Source of the DNA: Nitrospirota bacterium
GTDB taxonomy: Bacteria; Nitrospirota; Nitrospiria; Nitrospirales; UBA8639
Length of the DNA stretch: 7,729 nucleotides
Direction of reading: 5' to 3'
Assembly (NCBI GenBank): GCA_029881175.1
Contig: JAOUNC010000127.1
Span: 1 to 7,729 of the forward strand
The translations under genes and the position numbers were made by a program. Shown here in pieces: positions 6,298 to 7,729 of this stretch. The notes below the pieces were generated by a model, which made no database searches, was not told the DNA's origin, and was given only the letters and a program-made list of their open reading frames with translations. The first letter of the stretch is position 1, and the number at the start of each line of letters is the position of its first letter.

Positions 6298-6627
6298 TCA
6301 TGACTCCTGTTTCTTCCTGAATTTGTAATCTTTCCAGTATGCCTTGGCATCTTTAATATCTGCGTTTTGACGTTTTTTCGTTCCTCCAGCAAGAAGAATG
6401 ATGATCTGAGAACCGTCTTTACCAAAGTACATACGATATCCAGGGCCATAGTCTAGCTTGTATTCAAATACCCCTTCCCCAACTCCTTTCACGCAAGAAA
6501 AGTTCTCATTCCCTAACCGAACTGCCGCGGCGCTGACTTTCACACTAGCCTGTCTATCAAGATCAGCAAACCATTCCGCAAATGGGCTTCGGCCTTCCGA
6601 CGTGAGATATTCCTTAATATCGATCAT
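6298..6627 (-). CDS. RelE/HigB-superfamily toxin (Gp49-like, COG3657-type)
   Basis: The 109-residue protein shows the familiar pattern SPFAEWFADLDRQASVKV (14-31), AAVRLGNENFSCVKGVGEGVFEYKLDYGPGYRMYF (35-68) and IIILLAGGTKKRQNADIKDAKAYW (75-98), which is characteristic of the phage Gp49-like branch of RelE/ParE-fold toxins. Members are mostly ribosome-dependent mRNA interferases, and the basic and aromatic residues after GPGYR probably form the RNA-binding face. The gene precedes its antitoxin and its stop overlaps the antitoxin's first ATG. A near-consensus promoter (TTGACT, 16 bases, TATGAT) puts the transcription start at or next to the ATG at 6627, so the message may be leaderless. It is one of two minus-strand modules in the array. 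Confidence 0.87.
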   Translation of the reverse strand: MIDIKEYLTSEGRSPFAEWFADLDRQASVKVSAAAVRLGNENFSCVKGVGEGVFEYKLDYGPGYRMYFGKDGSQIIILLAGGTKKRQNADIKDAKAYWKDYKFRKKQES

Positions 6628-6632
6628 TTACG

Positions 6633-6660
6633 ATCATAACATATAAGTTATTATAGTCAA
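6633..6660 (-). promoter_or_regulatory. Promoter of the toxin-first TA operon
   Basis: On the minus strand TTGACT (6660-6655) and TATGAT (6638-6633) are separated by 16 bases, close to the sigma-70 consensus. Transcription would begin near 6626, practically at the toxin ATG (6627), leaving no room for a Shine-Dalgarno. A second TATAAT-like box (6656-6651) lies further upstream without a good -35 element. Confidence 0.6.
6636..6651. promoter_or_regulatory. Candidate TA operator palindrome
   Basis: ATAACATATAAGTTAT is a 16-base palindrome with one mismatched pair: arms ATAAC and GTTAT around ATATAA. It occupies the promoter spacer and part of the -10 box of the RelE/HigA-type operon. This is where an HTH antitoxin, alone or with its toxin, would be expected to bind for autorepression. 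Confidence 0.5.
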
Positions 6661-6752
6661 GTAGGGCCCTGGGCCCGGAAGGGCACCTTTGAGAAAAAGA
6701 CGTACCACTATGGGTACGAAAGTTTGGATCAGATTCTGGAAATCACAAAAAA

Positions 6753-6854
6753 ATAGATCCCACCATACTCGAGGAAAATCTAGAAGCGCCCGATGTCTTC
6801 AACGTGAGCTATAAATCCAATCTAAAAAAGCTCAACAGTCATCCAGAGACCTAG
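6753..6854 (+). pseudogene. Copy C: decayed remnant of the oxygenase 3' end
   Basis: Bases 6756-6803 match 4795-4842 at 37 of 48 positions. The frame reads DPTILEENLEAPDVFN against DPTMFDEILEAPYVFN in the parent. After the N codon a 6-base gap removes two codons, then VSYKSNL matches VTYKSDL, and similarity ends in KKLNSHPET followed by TAG (6852-6854). Distal histidine, FGW motif and C-terminus are missing. Upstream (6682-6753) another frame reads GTFEKK...YGYESLDQ, which may be an older continuation of the same gene but is not convincing. The copy is in direct orientation between the promoter side of the RelE/HigA-type module and the 3' end of the VapC gene. It is much older than copies B and D, or derives from another paralogue. 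Confidence 0.7.
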
Positions 6855-6880
6855 ACCACCCCAAAAAACAATTCGGCGAA

Positions 6881-7291
6881 TCAAGAATCGATAGACTCAA
6901 TCAGATTGAACGTTTTTAGAGAAGAATGGCGCTTAATGTGTTCAAAATCTTTATCGCAATGCCATAAGACAAGCCCATGCTCAAGAGCGGTGGTGGCAAT
7001 AAAACAATCAGCGGCGCTAGGAGAAATCCCTTTTGCCCGAAGCATGGCCGCCAGCTTCCAGACTTTAGGCCACCATGTTTCATGAAAGGATAATCGAGAG
7101 AGGGGGGAAAAGAACTCCAAGAGACTATCAGCCCGTTGCCCTTTCTGTAAGCCCGTCATAAGTTCCAGCATGATCCAATCGGAGACGGCCGCTTCTCCAT
7201 TGAGAATCAAGGGCTTCACTAGCGATTGAATTTCGGGGGACCCTAGAGGACGTAAGGCAAATATCCAAACAGAGGTATCAAGGAGCACCAT
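6881..7291 (-). CDS. VapC-like PIN-domain toxin
   Basis: The 136-residue PIN protein has D5 in VLLDTSVWIFAL, E43 in WIMLELMTGLQ, D95 in SAADCFIATTALEHG and D113 in LWHCDKDFEHI (D115 next to it). It is a complete acidic quartet with the conserved T/S after the first aspartate. VapC toxins are endoribonucleases, many cleaving tRNA or rRNA; the target is not predictable here. ATG 7291 was chosen because the product then starts directly with the first PIN strand. An upstream in-frame ATG at 7363 would add 24 residues that read through the antitoxin coding sequence. The gene overlaps the 3' end of vapB by 14 bases. It is unrelated in detail to the PIN toxin at 5293-5709, so this is not a duplication of that module. 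Tail copy C lies 26 bases beyond its stop. Confidence 0.88.
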   Translation of the reverse strand: MVLLDTSVWIFALRPLGSPEIQSLVKPLILNGEAAVSDWIMLELMTGLQKGQRADSLLEFFSPLSRLSFHETWWPKVWKLAAMLRAKGISPSAADCFIATTALEHGLVLWHCDKDFEHIKRHSSLKTFNLIESIDS

Positions 7292-7502
7292 CTTTTGTCC
7301 GCTTCTTCCGTTGGGCTTGCAATTGAGGCAATGTGAGATCCAAGGGGATCGTCCCGAGGGCATCAGCTAATGTTTGGAGCTTCCGCCGCCTGACCACCTC
7401 ATCTAAACTTGCATGAATGGTTTCTTTGATGGTCTGAGTTCCCAGCGCTTGTTTGGCCTGACGGAGTAATTTTTGATCAAGTTCAACTGTGGTTTTCATC
7501 AT
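7278..7502 (-). CDS. VapB-type antitoxin (ribbon-helix-helix-like)
   Basis: The 74-residue product from ATG 7502 begins MMKTTVELDQKLLRQAKQALG, a short beta strand followed by two helices typical of VapB antitoxins of the DUF2191-like group. A charged C-terminal half (EVVRRRKLQTLADALG and a KKRTKDGAP end) should bind the toxin. ATGs at 7511, 7502 and 7499 and a TTG at 7517 are in frame. The two adjacent ATGs at 7502/7499 place the first strand at the N-terminus as in the family and are preceded by a weak GGTG (7509-7506). It is the promoter-proximal gene of the VapBC pair, with 14 bases of overlap into vapC. A perfect palindrome lies upstream at 7540-7555. Confidence 0.85.
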   Translation of the reverse strand: MMKTTVELDQKLLRQAKQALGTQTIKETIHASLDEVVRRRKLQTLADALGTIPLDLTLPQLQAQRKKRTKDGAP

Positions 7503-7518
7503 AGACACCATAGACAAA

Positions 7519-7555
7519 ATTATACATAAATTTCCTTCATTCTATATGTATAGAA
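7519..7555 (-). promoter_or_regulatory. Promoter and operator region of the VapBC module
   Basis: A consensus TATAAT (7524-7519, minus strand) lies about 17 bases before the preferred vapB ATG, giving a very short leader. At the -35 position sits a perfect inverted repeat, TTCTATA-TG-TATAGAA (7540-7555, 7-base arms), instead of a recognisable -35 box. It is a likely binding site for the ribbon-helix-helix antitoxin, so toxin-antitoxin complex would cover the promoter and repress the operon. Confidence 0.55.
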
Positions 7556-7613
7556 TAAAGCAAAATATATGGACTGACAAGAGTCCAATCTTTTGAAAAT
7601 CCCAAACGCTCGC

Positions 7614-7729
7614 TCTCATCCATTCCGCCACCGGCTACTTCTGGTGGGATCATGCGCTCGCCTCCAAGCACATGGCCGTCGTCGTCTTCTGGAAATCCAC
7701 ATCGACATTGAGGATTCCTGTCGAAAAGT
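7614..7729 (+). pseudogene. Copy D: oxygenase 3'-tail copy running off the window
   Basis: Bases 7614-7695 match 4866-4947 at 76 of 82 positions without gaps. The frame reads LIHSATGYFWWDHALASKHMAVVVFWK, so the FGW motif is FWW and R211 is H. From 7696 to the window end about 22 of 34 bases still match 4948-4981, past the parent stop codon, with the block ATTCCTG shared. The parent TAG is not conserved here, and the frame stays open to the window edge. There is no upstream oxygenase sequence, so this is a truncated tail. It lies on the promoter side of the VapBC module, in the same orientation as copies A, B and C. Confidence 0.85.

Noticed and set aside
4789..7729. Classical integron cassette array
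   Set aside because: The repeats are protein-coding gene ends of 100-160 bases without visible inverted core sites of attC type, there is no integrase in the window, and the cassettes lie in both orientations.
4789..7729. CRISPR array
   Set aside because: Direct repeats are far too long and too far apart, and the spacers are complete TA operons.

Overview
The window looks like a bacterial chromosome segment of about 50% GC. Two adjacent DUF507 genes next to a small cyclophilin-fold gene, a YprB-like exonuclease and a PP2C phosphatase would fit a Nitrospirota or related lineage. That placement is inference from family recognition only. No rRNA, tRNA, transposase, integrase or CRISPR array is visible.

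Left part (1-4089), ordinary chromosomal genes. A membrane protein gene leaves the window at base 1 on the minus strand. It is followed by about 490 bases without a gene, which hold a possible small-RNA promoter and terminator. Next comes a tight minus-strand operon: cyclophilin-like protein, DUF507 protein, second DUF507 protein. Divergent from it is a plus-strand pair: an RNase H-fold exonuclease whose stop overlaps the start of a PP2C phosphatase (ATGA). A minus-strand Fe(II)/2-oxoglutarate oxygenase converges on the phosphatase with an 11-base overlap.

Right part (4090-7729), the unusual region. A second oxygenase-like gene of the DUF6445 type (4291-4962, plus strand) is followed by three different type II toxin-antitoxin modules: AbrB/VapC-type (plus), a toxin-first RelE/HigB-HigA-type pair (minus) and VapB/VapC-type (minus). 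Between and after them, always in direct orientation, lie three truncated copies of the 3' end of the DUF6445 gene. Copy B (5741-5914) matches the parent at 156 of 161 bases. Copy C (about 6753-6854) is strongly decayed. Copy D (7614-7729) runs off the window, and its similarity continues weakly past the parent stop codon. The layout is therefore gene, TA module, gene tail, TA module, decayed tail, TA module, tail. Successive tail ends are 952, 940 and roughly 850 bases apart.

Copies B and D share three bases that differ from the intact gene, including one that replaces the probable 2-oxoglutarate-binding arginine by histidine. They are therefore more closely related to each other than either is to the present-day parent. 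The simplest readings are serial insertion of TA cassettes at the 3' end of an oxygenase gene with regeneration or displacement of the tail, or a graveyard of tandem oxygenase paralogues invaded by TA modules. This cassette-like array is the main finding. It probably continues beyond the right edge.
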